From an uncultured Lentisphaeria bacterium (GTDB taxonomy: Bacteria; Verrucomicrobiota; Lentisphaeria; Victivallales; Victivallaceae), in contig CAIJKT010000210.1 of the NCBI GenBank assembly GCA_903821255.1, positions 1 through 7,434 on the forward strand: a stretch of DNA of 7,434 bases, in the 5' to 3' direction. The notes under the pieces are model-generated. The model ran no database searches. It was not told where the DNA came from and saw nothing but the letters and a program-made list of their open reading frames with translations. This document shows positions 1-6,116 of this stretch, one piece after another. Positions within the stretch are counted from its first letter, which is position 1. The number at the start of each line of letters is the position of its first letter. The position numbers and the translations under genes were made by a program.

Positions 1-7
1 ATTTCTA

Positions 8-35
8 TTGTGAATATAAAAAAACACATTATAAT
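8..35 (+). promoter_or_regulatory. candidate sigma-70 promoter of the first URO-D-like gene
   Basis: A TTGTGA hexamer (8-13, four of six matches to the -35 consensus) is followed after 16 bases by a perfect TATAAT (30-35). Transcription would begin near 42, leaving a leader of about 37 bases that contains the ribosome binding site of the gene starting at 79. The segment is very AT-rich, so chance matches are easier here. The assignment rests on spacing and sequence only. Confidence 0.5.
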
Positions 36-78
36 AATAGTTATATATCTCAAAAATCCAAATATCCAAGGTGATAAA

Positions 79-1128
79 ATGTTGAAGAAATATCTGGAAG
101 ATCTGGAAAGCCGGATTGAGCCGACTGTTGAAGAAGATGTCCTTGCGCAATGGCAACGGTTCTGGAACAGATCAGTCGAAGGTGAGTTTTTTGTGCCTGT
201 CCGTACTCCGGCGCCGTCAAAACTGGAATGGCCGCAGATCAACATTAATGATGCGATTGAGGATAAAAGTTTTGAATTAATGCTGCTGCAACAGCTTGCA
301 GGGGTAAACAATGTTCTGTCCAATTCATTGGGATACGCGCTGGCGATTCGCGCCAACTACGGTTCCAACATTATGCCGTCACTGTTCGGGGTGGAAGTGG
401 TTATGATGGAGCGTGAGCTTAATACCCTGCCGGGATCGCGTCCGCTGCCCGGCGGCCCGGAGAAGATTGAACGTCTGCTGGATAAAGGCGTTCTGCATCA
501 TCGTGCCGGCCAGGGCGTGGCAGTGCTCGACTGTACGCAATTTTACCTTGAAACACTCAAAGACTATCCTAAACTGCAAAAATACTGCTGGATTTATCAC
601 CCGGATTTGCAAGGACCTTTTGATATTTGCGAAGTGGTATGGGGCAGTGACATCTTTATTTCACTGTATGATACCCCGGAACTGGTTCAGCGATTCATGG
701 AACTGATTACCGCTACATATATTTCATTTATTGATGAATGGTTTAAACTGGTTCCGCCGCGGGACGATTTCAACTCGCACTATGGCTGGGTACATCCCGG
801 AAAAATCCGGCTGAGCCTGGATTCGTGCATGAATCTGTCCCCTGACAATTACCTGGAATTCGTAAAGAAGTACGATGCCGCATTGTTAAACCGCTACGGC
901 GGCGTGGTGCATTCCTGCGGCAAGGTTGACCACTTTGTCCCGCTTCTGTCTGATATCCGGGGATATTACGCCTTTAACCTCTCGCAGCCGTCATACAATA
1001 ACATGGAGCAGATCTATCAAAATACTGTTGACAAAAATATTGCGATACTTGCTCTGGAACGAAAGACGTCGGAACTGGCTGTAAGGCAGGGACGTAGATT
1101 TCACCGGCTGGTGCAAACCACGCAATAA
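79..1128 (+). CDS. URO-D-superfamily protein (methyltransferase-like, not HemE)
   Basis: The 349-residue protein resembles the large uroporphyrinogen-decarboxylase / cobamide methyltransferase superfamily (TIM-barrel, PF01208-like). The visible signature is His-Ser-Cys-Gly at 278-281 near the end of the barrel, the position where MtaA/CmuA-type methyltransferases hold zinc with H-x-C. The Arg-Gln-Ala-Gly-Arg substrate motif of genuine HemE is absent, so haem biosynthesis is unlikely. No cysteine follows Cys280, so the usual third zinc ligand of MtaA is missing. There is no signal peptide; a cytosolic location is expected. The start at 79 is preferred over an in-frame upstream codon at 10 because AAGGTGAT (69-76) sits just before it and a candidate promoter lies at 8-35. 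It converges on hsp20, with about 50 bp between the stop codons. The substrate is unknown; demethylation or methyl transfer is inferred from the family only. The C-terminal GRRFHRLVQ tail looks like a natural family ending, not a frameshift. Confidence 0.8.
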   Translation: MLKKYLEDLESRIEPTVEEDVLAQWQRFWNRSVEGEFFVPVRTPAPSKLEWPQININDAIEDKSFELMLLQQLAGVNNVLSNSLGYALAIRANYGSNIMPSLFGVEVVMMERELNTLPGSRPLPGGPEKIERLLDKGVLHHRAGQGVAVLDCTQFYLETLKDYPKLQKYCWIYHPDLQGPFDICEVVWGSDIFISLYDTPELVQRFMELITATYISFIDEWFKLVPPRDDFNSHYGWVHPGKIRLSLDSCMNLSPDNYLEFVKKYDAALLNRYGGVVHSCGKVDHFVPLLSDIRGYYAFNLSQPSYNNMEQIYQNTVDKNIAILALERKTSELAVRQGRRFHRLVQTTQ

Positions 1129-1132
1129 CTGC

Positions 1133-1169
1133 AAAAAAAACCGGAGATGATTTTCCGGGTCATCTCCGG
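1133..1169 (-). terminator. intrinsic terminator of hsp20
   Basis: A perfect 10-bp inverted repeat (CCGGAGATGA at 1141-1150, its complement at 1160-1169, 9-base loop) is flanked on its left by eight A residues (1133-1140). Read on the minus strand this is a GC-rich stem followed by eight U, directly after the hsp20 stop. On the plus strand no U run follows, so it would stop transcription of the upstream URO-D-like gene only weakly, if at all. Confidence 0.9.
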
Positions 1170-1178
1170 GATGGTTTA

Positions 1179-1667
1179 TTACGAGGTTACGCGTATTTTC
1201 TTAGGCGTGCTCCTGGCTTCCGCGTTTTTAGGCATAACGACCTTCAAAACGCCGTTTTTAAACGAGGCTTCAATCTTGTCAAGTTCAAGCCCGTCCGGAA
1301 GCGGGAACGACCTCAGAAAAGAACCGTAACGTCTTTCTGAAAGATGATAATCTTTTTTGTTTTCTTTGACTTCTTCCTTCTTTTCTCCTTTGACCGTTAA
1401 GACATTGCCGTCTACGGAAACGTCAAGGTCTTTTTCATTCACGCCTGCTAGTTCCGCCGTAATTTCGATGGACTTGTCACTTTCAGTCACATCAAATTTC
1501 GGCGAGAGCATCATCTTGTTCATTCCCGGATCATGCAGCAATGGCAATTCATCTCCGAAAAAATCTTCAAAAAGCCGGTTAATGTCGCGATGCAATCCTG
1601 CAAGCGGATGTATGTTGCTCTTTTTGAGCATGTCCTTTTTGTTCCAGGGTATTAGATTGTCCAACAT
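1179..1667 (-). CDS. small heat-shock protein, Hsp20/alpha-crystallin family
   Basis: This 162-residue protein is a cytosolic ATP-independent holdase that would bind unfolding proteins and pass them to DnaK/ClpB. Its N-terminal arm (1-53) includes an amphipathic stretch, LHRDINRLFEDFFGDE, typical of bacterial class A Hsp20s. The alpha-crystallin domain spans about 54-149. It includes AELAGVNEKDLDVSV and the hallmark NGVLKVVMPK (138-147; Gly-Val-Leu at 139-141). The C-terminal extension ends with Ile-Arg-Val (158-160), the I-x-I/V motif that docks between subunits during oligomer assembly. Start choice: a GTG nine bases upstream would lie inside the Shine-Dalgarno element, so the ATG at 1667 is used. 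The element AAGGAGGTG (1682 down to 1674) is near-perfect and correctly spaced, implying strong translation. The gene is monocistronic, with its own terminator. No CIRCE element or obvious RNA thermometer is seen in the leader. Confidence 0.96.
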   Translation of the reverse strand: MLDNLIPWNKKDMLKKSNIHPLAGLHRDINRLFEDFFGDELPLLHDPGMNKMMLSPKFDVTESDKSIEITAELAGVNEKDLDVSVDGNVLTVKGEKKEEVKENKKDYHLSERRYGSFLRSFPLPDGLELDKIEASFKNGVLKVVMPKNAEARSTPKKIRVTS

Positions 1668-1739
1668 TTTAACCACCTCCTTCAGAACTTAGTATTGTTA
1701 TTTACATTGTTCCAAATGAACTTCCTGACTTTTAAAATT

Positions 1740-1756
1740 AGCATAATATATGCCAG
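1740..1756 (-). promoter_or_regulatory. candidate hsp20 promoter, sigma-54-like
   Basis: On the minus strand CTGGCATATATTATGCT fits the sigma-54 consensus YTGGCACGNNNNTTGCW with three mismatches and keeps the essential GG and GC dinucleotides exactly ten bases apart. Transcription would start near 1729, about 60 bases before the hsp20 ATG. An alternative sigma-70 reading is possible: TTGCGC, then 17 bases, then TATTAT overlapping the same site, but its -35 is poor. The sequence does not settle which holoenzyme is used. Confidence 0.4.
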
Positions 1757-1938
1757 AACAGCATTGCGCAAATATTCCGCAGGGCAGCCTGTTCTGACTG
1801 GAAATAGCCGCAGTAAAATGTGTTATTTTGTCACGTAAGCATTGACAAAAAGTCTCATTTCCATGAATAGAAATAGCATGATTCAGTTTGTTTACTATCC
1901 GGAATATGGACAAAAGCTGAACAGGAAAAATCGCAGCC

Positions 1939-1958
1939 AATCATAGCATTCTATGATT
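1939..1958 (-). terminator. AT-rich hairpin at the end of the second URO-D-like gene
   Basis: A perfect 8-bp inverted repeat (AATCATAG at 1939-1946 and CTATGATT at 1951-1958, 4-base loop) overlaps the first base of the minus-strand stop codon. On the minus strand it is followed eight bases later by five U. The stem is AT-rich and the U run is displaced, so it is only a weak terminator candidate. The rest of the spacer up to hsp20 (about 1757-1938) shows nothing I can assign. Confidence 0.35.
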
Positions 1959-2947
1959 TACACCAGCGCATCCTGCTTGATATGGCGGAGGATGGCCTGA
2001 TATGCCCAGTTGTCCCATTCCGCCTGGACGCCGATGCCCTTCAGGTCGCCGTAGTTTTTGAAGATAAGGCCGCCTTCGAAGTGTTTGAACATATCGTCAA
2101 CTCCTTTTTCTATGATCTGGCGGTTTCCGGTAGGCATTATTTTCTGGATGTCAATCGGCGACCACAGCGCGGCTTTGTATTTTTTCAGCACTTGCGCCAG
2201 GTCGACCATATCGTAGACGGTTGGCTGATCGAACTGAAAGCAGTCAACTCCGGCTTGCAGCAGCGGTTCCAGTATCTGGCGGTTCTGACCGCAGGAGTGC
2301 ATGAATACTTTCATGCCGTATTCGTGGGCTAAACCGAAAAGTCTGCGGTACAAATCGCCGAAATATTCCTGCCACAATGCAGGCGAGAACAGCAGGCAGT
2401 TCTGGGTGCCCATATCTTCGCAAAAGAAAATACCCTCGGCTTGGGCCTCGCCTGCGGCCCGGATTAACAGTTCATAAACGCTTGCAACCTTATCGTGCAG
2501 TTGCTTGAGTTCTTCCGGATAGAGCAGCAGGTCCATCAGATATATTTCCATTTTCCGCATATAGCGCGACGAGGCGAACACCCAGCCGGGCATCCCGGCC
2601 AGTCTGAATTTGTCTTCGCCCTTTGCGAATCCACCACGCATGGAATTGACCGTTTCCGCAAAATCATATTGCGGGACTTGATAATCTTTCAACTGCGCCC
2701 AGTCTTCAATCGCCGGTTTGAAAATTTCCCCGGCGGCGCAGCCGTCGGTCATGCGCGCCCAGATATTGCCCCACATATCATCATAATATTCATATTGTCC
2801 CTCCACCCATCTTTTCTGAGTGTAGCCTTTGGGGCTTTCAGGTCCGCCCCAGCACATATCATTCAGGCGGTCACTGTCGAAGGTAAGGCCCGGGCGTAAC
2901 GGATTGCGGTGTTCCAGGTTGGCATGGATTATTTCTCTGGAATTCAT
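1958..2947 (-). CDS. URO-D-superfamily protein (cobamide methyltransferase-like)
   Basis: The 329-residue protein belongs to the URO-D / methylcobamide methyltransferase superfamily, in a subfamily common in gut and anaerobic bacteria. Recognisable parts are EDMGTQ (177-182), LFSPALWQEYFGDLYRRLF in the barrel centre, MKVFMHSCGQNR with His-Ser-Cys-Gly at 217-220, and a C-terminal KNYGDLKGIGVQ block (297-308). The HemE Arg-Gln-Ala-Gly-Arg motif is missing, so it is not a haem enzyme. The only cysteine after Cys219 is Cys236, too close to act as the usual third zinc ligand of MtaA. It is cytosolic, with no signal peptide. The ATG at 2947 has AAGAGG seven bases upstream. It is transcribed divergently from the AraC-type gene at 3045, which strongly suggests it is that regulator's target. 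It is only distantly similar to the URO-D-like protein at 79-1128, so the two are not a recent duplication. Substrate unknown. Confidence 0.85.
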   Translation of the reverse strand: MNSREIIHANLEHRNPLRPGLTFDSDRLNDMCWGGPESPKGYTQKRWVEGQYEYYDDMWGNIWARMTDGCAAGEIFKPAIEDWAQLKDYQVPQYDFAETVNSMRGGFAKGEDKFRLAGMPGWVFASSRYMRKMEIYLMDLLLYPEELKQLHDKVASVYELLIRAAGEAQAEGIFFCEDMGTQNCLLFSPALWQEYFGDLYRRLFGLAHEYGMKVFMHSCGQNRQILEPLLQAGVDCFQFDQPTVYDMVDLAQVLKKYKAALWSPIDIQKIMPTGNRQIIEKGVDDMFKHFEGGLIFKNYGDLKGIGVQAEWDNWAYQAILRHIKQDALV

Positions 2948-3044
2948 TAAAAAGCCTCTTTATTTGTTGTATATTGTTTAGTATAGTATCTATTTAAAGA
3001 AAGATAAATGTTCTACATTGATATAATTTTGTCAAATATTGATT
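2948..3044. promoter_or_regulatory. divergent promoter/operator region, URO-D-like gene and araC-type gene
   Basis: This 97-bp AT-rich spacer must serve both divergent genes. Rightward, TGATATAAT (3019-3027) is a perfect extended -10 (TGnTATAAT), with no good -35. It would start RNA near 3034, only about 11 bases before the regulator's ATG. Leftward, TTGACA (3030-3035 on the minus strand) is a perfect -35 that overlaps the flank of the rightward -10. Its -10 would be the weak AACATT at 3012-3007; TATACT at 2985-2980 is an alternative nearer the gene. Possible operator sequences are a GTATA direct repeat (2969-2973, 2981-2985) and the inverted pair TATCT/AGATA (2987-2991, 3002-3006). The overlap suggests that one bound protein could affect both directions. 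Confidence 0.5.
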
Positions 3045-3959
3045 ATGAATGCTGAATTCGAATATTTTAGAACGGGGCAGGGTACGCCGGATCCGCAACT
3101 GCTGGGCGTCAGCAGCGCGGAAGGCTTTTTCTTTTTCCGGATTCAGACTTTTCATCTGTCGGAAACGCACCGGCATATTCCGCAGAGGATGCCCGGTTCT
3201 CATGCACATAATGTATTTCATCTCGTGTTTTATACTGCGGATAATGAACGGAACAGCATTTTACTGGATGGCGCGGAAACGGAAACGCTGCCGGGAACGC
3301 TGGCAATGACTTCGCCCGGCGAGACGCATTCATTCCAGGCGCTGATGCCAGGCCAAACCGTGTATCATGAGCTTACATTCAGCCTGGAAAATGCGGAAGG
3401 TGTTTTCTGCGGTGACTGGAATCAACTGATGGCATATTACGCCGGAGAGGATAATGTGTGCATTCCGTCAGCAATACTGCTGGATGACTCCAGAATGGCG
3501 GTGCTGGATAAATATTTTCAGGATTTGGGCAGTCTGTTGAAAGACTTGTCGGGAAACATGCTGCCGGTGCTAAAAAACGTAATGAATATGTTTGAGTTTT
3601 TATACAGCGAAGTATTTATGGAGAAAGATTCAACCCGGAAAGAGAATGCGCTGGACAAGGTAAAATATTTTATAGAAAAGCATTATAGCGAAGATTTAAG
3701 CCTTAAAGACCTGGGCCGCCGTTTTTTTATGTCGCCGGAACATCTCTGTCGGAAATTCAAAGCGGCGTATGGAGTTGCTCCATTGAAATATGCGTTGGAA
3801 CTAAAGATTGCCACGGCAAAGAGCATGCTGCTGCATTCCGAGCAGAGCATTAAAGAGATTTCTGACCGGCTGGGGTTTTCCGATGTCTATGCATTTTCCA
3901 AATCGTTCAGGAATAACACCGGTATTCCGCCGGGCAAATACCGCGAATCCGGTAATTAA
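3045..3959 (+). CDS. AraC-family transcriptional regulator with cupin-like sensor domain
   Basis: The 304-residue protein has the classic AraC/XylS layout. The N-terminal half (about 30-115) looks like an AraC-type cupin ligand-binding domain: PGSHAHNVFHLVFYT (50-64) carries the His-rich strand, and SPGETHSFQAL (90-100) the second cupin motif. A linker rich in Met and Leu (about 150-190) may dimerise. The C-terminal domain (about 203-300) has two helix-turn-helix units, LSLKDLGRRFFMSPEHLCRK (218-237) and SIKEISDRLGFSDVYAFSK (268-286), ending with FRNNTGIPPGKYR (288-300), the family signature. It would bind DNA in the cytoplasm and most likely control the divergent URO-D-like gene and itself. 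The ATG at 3045 is chosen over a TTG two codons earlier. Neither has a recognisable Shine-Dalgarno sequence, and the next Met (residue 49) would remove part of the sensor. The ligand cannot be deduced. Confidence 0.93.
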   Translation: MNAEFEYFRTGQGTPDPQLLGVSSAEGFFFFRIQTFHLSETHRHIPQRMPGSHAHNVFHLVFYTADNERNSILLDGAETETLPGTLAMTSPGETHSFQALMPGQTVYHELTFSLENAEGVFCGDWNQLMAYYAGEDNVCIPSAILLDDSRMAVLDKYFQDLGSLLKDLSGNMLPVLKNVMNMFEFLYSEVFMEKDSTRKENALDKVKYFIEKHYSEDLSLKDLGRRFFMSPEHLCRKFKAAYGVAPLKYALELKIATAKSMLLHSEQSIKEISDRLGFSDVYAFSKSFRNNTGIPPGKYRESGN

Positions 3960-4128
3960 TCGGAATGATCTGCCCCCTGAATCTTTAGAGCAGTGTGAAG
4001 AACATTTAAATTTCTAAAAGCATGGCTTAATATGTTTACTTCAAACGCTTTGCGCTTCTTTTTATTGACAAAATCACTATATATGTAAGACAAAGTGGTC
4101 AGAAAGTTCTAAAATTCTAAAGCGGGAG

Positions 4129-4159
4129 AGTTGAAAGCGAGGCAAGTTGAAAGTCGAGG
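4129..4159 (+). repeat. short tandem repeat, two units
   Basis: AGTTGAAAGCGAGG (4129-4142) is repeated as AGTTGAAAGTCGAGG (4145-4159), identical apart from one inserted T, with two bases between the units. Just upstream, TTCTAAA also occurs twice within 4107-4120. No function is apparent. Confidence 0.7.
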
Positions 4160-4331
4160 AACAGGGAAACATTTTCATCACAGGCCCTGTTAAATAACTG
4201 GAATTCTCTCTGTGCGAATAGAAACGATTCTGCTCAACGACACTCTAACGGCTCGGAGTTGTTTATGAAAAGCGAAAAGCATTGTGCTCAATGACACTCT
4301 AAAGTCTCCGGAATGGGAATTAGTTGCAGCA

Positions 4332-4348
4332 CCGTCCGTGCCGGACGG
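4332..4348. repeat. GC-rich inverted repeat (tight hairpin)
   Basis: CCGTCCG (4332-4338) and CGGACGG (4342-4348) form a perfect 7-bp stem with a 3-base loop. No T run follows on either strand, so it is not a typical intrinsic terminator. It lies in the repeat-rich spacer upstream of pepD. Confidence 0.75.
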
Positions 4349-4360
4349 GAAAACTGGAAC

Positions 4361-4397
4361 CATTTCTCGCAGAGCGAGATTACTGCGCCGAGAAATG
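4361..4397. repeat. 9-bp inverted repeat with nested hairpin
   Basis: CATTTCTCG (4361-4369) and CGAGAAATG (4389-4397) are perfect complements. CAG/CTG (4370-4372 with 4383-4385) can extend the stem past a 3-base bulge. A competing smaller stem, CTCGC/GCGAG (4366-4370 with 4374-4378), is nested inside. It begins 12 bases after the hairpin at 4332-4348. Together they suggest RNA or cruciform structure, but I recognise no known RNA family. Confidence 0.7.
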
Positions 4398-4538
4398 TGT
4401 CCAGGATGTCCAAATGGTTGTAAAACTGAAAGCTGTTATCCTGATCAATGTCTCCGGAATGGAACTGGAAAGTGCGGGAGTTCTGAAGTGCGGCAGAGCG
4501 AAAGTCCAGAAAAATATTAATAATCCGCACTCCTGCAT

Positions 4539-4566
4539 TTGTGGAGTTCATGGGGAAATGTATATT
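4539..4566 (+). promoter_or_regulatory. possible pepD promoter
   Basis: TTGTGG (4539-4544), a 16-base spacer and TATATT (4561-4566) form a passable sigma-70 promoter; the -35 matches at three of six positions and the -10 at five of six. RNA would start near 4573, about 30 bases before the pepD ATG. It is the best candidate close to the gene, but weak. Confidence 0.3.
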
Positions 4567-4602
4567 TAGGTAAATTAAAATATCTACGGATGAGGTCTGA
4601 TT

Positions 4603-6054
4603 ATGTCTGACGAACTGAAAAAACTGAGCCCCGGATTACTCTGGAATATTTTTAGTGATATTTGTTCGATCCCTCATCCTTCCGGCCACGAAGCGTCATT
4701 GCGGGATTTACTGAAAAGCCGGGCTGAAGATGCAGGACTGAAAGCTGTAGTTGACAAGGCCGGGAACATGCTAATCGAAAAACCGGCATTTCATGGGATG
4801 GAGAACCGCAGGACGGTCATTTTGCAATCTCATCTGGACATGGTTCCGCAGAAGAACAGCGATATCAAGTTTGATTTTATTAAAGACCCGGTTAAACCGT
4901 ATATTGACGGCGATGTGGTCAAGGCCAAAGATACTACACTTGGCGCGGATAACGGCATTGGAGTGGCCGCGATGATGGCGCTGCTGCTGGATAAGGACAT
5001 TCAGCACGGGCCGCTGAAAGCGGTGTTTACGGTTGAAGAGGAAACCGGGTTGAACGGGGCTAATAAACTTTCCCCGCATTTTATTGAAGGCGATATCCTG
5101 ATAAATCTTGATTCCGAGGAAGAGCATCGGGTCTTTGTCGGCTGTGCCGGCGGTGTCCGCTCAAACCATGAATTTATCATTGAATATGATGCGGTGCCGC
5201 CGCGCAATACAGCAATGAACGTCCGGATTTCCGGGCTGAAGGGCGGTCATTCCGGCTGTGACATAAACAGCGGGCGCGCGAATTCGCTTAAATTGCTGGC
5301 GGAAATGTTGACTGCGGCGGAAGAGCGTTTCGGCTTGAAGCTGGCCGATCTGCATGGCGGCAACCTGGATAACGCCATACCCCGCGAAGCATTTGCCACC
5401 GTGCTGATGCCGGTTTCCGATACAGACCAGTTCGCTGATTTCGCCGCCGGTTTTGAGGTGGAAAAAGTTCAATTGTTCGGGCGGTCCGAGCCAGGCCTGC
5501 ATATTCAGTTGATCTGTGTCAGAATACCTGACCGGATATTTGAGGCGGATTTTCAGAAACGCCTGCTGCTGGCTCTGAACGCTTGTCCGAATGGAGTTAT
5601 TGCGATGTCGGAAGCATTTCCGGGAGTCGTGGAAACTTCCACCAATCTGGCGGCTGTTAAAAATGAACACGGCAAAATCATTGTCAGGACTTCGCAAAGG
5701 AGTTCCAGGGCAGATTCGAAGAAACGACTTGCTGACAAGATTTGCGATATCTTCACTTCCGCAGGGGCTGTATGCACCAGGGACTGTGATTATCCGGGCT
5801 GGGAGCCCCGGCGGGATTCAGCCATATTAAAGACCTTTTCCGAAGTTCATAAAGACGTATCCGGCAAAGAACCGGAGGTGGTGATTATTCATGCCGGTCT
5901 GGAATGCGGGATAATCCATTCCATAAATCCCGGTCTGGACATGATTTCCTTTGGTCCGGAAATCCACAATGCACATTCGCCGGATGAACGTGTCAATATC
6001 CCTTCGGTAGCCCGTTTCTGGAATCTGCTGCTGAAATTGCTCAAAGCGGTTTAA
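4603..6054 (+). CDS. pepD: aminoacyl-histidine dipeptidase (peptidase D, M20 family)
   Basis: This 483-residue cytosolic metallopeptidase would hydrolyse Xaa-His dipeptides such as carnosine-type substrates, plus a range of other dipeptides, and so recycle amino acids. Its length is close to that of Escherichia coli PepD (about 485). All dinuclear zinc-site residues of the family are present: His77 and Asp79 in QSHLDMV, bridging Asp116 in LGADNGIG, the Glu146-Glu147 pair in TVEEETGLNGA, Asp170 in NLDSEEE, and His458 in EIHNAHSPDE. By alignment Glu146 is the general base and Asp79 its orienting partner. The insert or lid domain lies roughly at 185-395, with GLKGGHSGCDI (211-221) carrying the conserved His. 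There is no signal peptide. GAGG (4592-4595) lies seven bases before the ATG. It converges on purC, with 62 bases between the stop codons, and has no functional partner nearby. Confidence 0.96.
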   Translation: MSDELKKLSPGLLWNIFSDICSIPHPSGHEASLRDLLKSRAEDAGLKAVVDKAGNMLIEKPAFHGMENRRTVILQSHLDMVPQKNSDIKFDFIKDPVKPYIDGDVVKAKDTTLGADNGIGVAAMMALLLDKDIQHGPLKAVFTVEEETGLNGANKLSPHFIEGDILINLDSEEEHRVFVGCAGGVRSNHEFIIEYDAVPPRNTAMNVRISGLKGGHSGCDINSGRANSLKLLAEMLTAAEERFGLKLADLHGGNLDNAIPREAFATVLMPVSDTDQFADFAAGFEVEKVQLFGRSEPGLHIQLICVRIPDRIFEADFQKRLLLALNACPNGVIAMSEAFPGVVETSTNLAAVKNEHGKIIVRTSQRSSRADSKKRLADKICDIFTSAGAVCTRDCDYPGWEPRRDSAILKTFSEVHKDVSGKEPEVVIIHAGLECGIIHSINPGLDMISFGPEIHNAHSPDERVNIPSVARFWNLLLKLLKAV

Positions 6055-6057
6055 AAG

Positions 6058-6098
6058 AAAAAACCGCTTCTGCGGGTGGGAAAGTTGCAGAAAGCGGT
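6058..6098 (-). terminator. intrinsic terminator of purC
   Basis: On the minus strand ACCGCTTTCTGC (6098-6087) pairs with GCAGAAGCGGT (6073-6063), leaving one bulged A and a 13-base loop. A run of six U (6063-6058) and a further U-rich stretch follow. It lies just beyond the purC stop. A second stem is possible between AAGCGGTTT at the end of pepD (6044-6052) and AAACCGCTT (6061-6069), using the same bases. On the plus strand no U run follows, so termination of pepD here is uncertain. Confidence 0.88.
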
Positions 6099-6116
6099 CT
6101 GATGAATCGAGCCTGT

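Larger units (their letters stand above)
4227..4462 (+). repeat. diverged repeat unit in three copies
   Basis: Copy A (4227-4261) and copy B (4281-4316) share 21 of their first 24 bases, with the core GACACTCTAA identical, and align more loosely beyond that. Copy C (4445-4462) contains TCAATG joined directly to TCTCCGGAATGG. It matches copy B except that eleven bases (4294-4304 of B) are missing. The 13-mer GTCTCCGGAATGG is identical at 4304-4316 and 4450-4462. The changes are substitutions plus a clean internal deletion, as expected for an old, decaying repeat. Copies A and B are 54 bases apart, B and C about 157. Confidence 0.7.
3960..4602. other. 643-bp repeat-rich spacer without a convincing gene
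   Basis: Between the araC-type gene and pepD no reading frame has both a ribosome binding site and a recognisable protein. The first part (3960-4110) is AT-rich and mostly featureless. It contains an isolated TTGACA (4065-4070) with no matching -10. From about 4115 the composition changes to purine-rich DNA with short repeats and inverted repeats: a tandem pair at 4129-4159, a three-copy diverged unit between 4227 and 4462, and hairpins at 4332-4348 and 4361-4397. The octamer AACTGGAA occurs at 4196, 4352 and 4463. The segment could be a decayed mobile or repetitive element, or an uncharacterised structured RNA. I see no terminal inverted repeats, target-site duplication or transposase remnant. 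Confidence 0.6.

Noticed and set aside
10..78. In-frame N-terminal extension of the first URO-D-like gene
   Set aside because: The 23 extra residues are Ile/Lys-rich translation of AT-rich DNA, overlap the likely promoter, and the ATG at 79 has a ribosome binding site.
1081..1140. Possible frameshift at the end of the first URO-D-like gene
   Set aside because: The tail in the called frame (GRRFHRLVQ) resembles a normal family ending. The other frame gives no better continuation.
1698..1940. 80-codon minus-strand reading frame in the hsp20 upstream spacer
   Set aside because: It needs a TTG start without a ribosome binding site, has no recognisable domain, and overlaps the probable hsp20 promoter.
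4041..4066. Possible terminator after the araC-type gene (CGCTTTGCG then a T run)
   Set aside because: Only three base pairs form without a mismatch, too weak to call.
4300..4350. Resemblance to SRP (4.5S) RNA domain IV (CCGGAA ... GCAGC)
   Set aside because: The two halves of the conserved internal loop are at the wrong distance and do not form the required hairpin.
4284..4520. 78-codon plus-strand frame with a Cys-rich segment (CPGCPNGC and further Cys)
   Set aside because: It would need a GTG start without a ribosome binding site, runs through the repeats and hairpins, and matches no family I know. The cysteines are interesting, but the support is too thin to call a gene.
4288..4551. 87-codon minus-strand frame in the same spacer
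   Set aside because: The ATG has no ribosome binding site, and the protein looks like translated repeat sequence with no recognisable domain.
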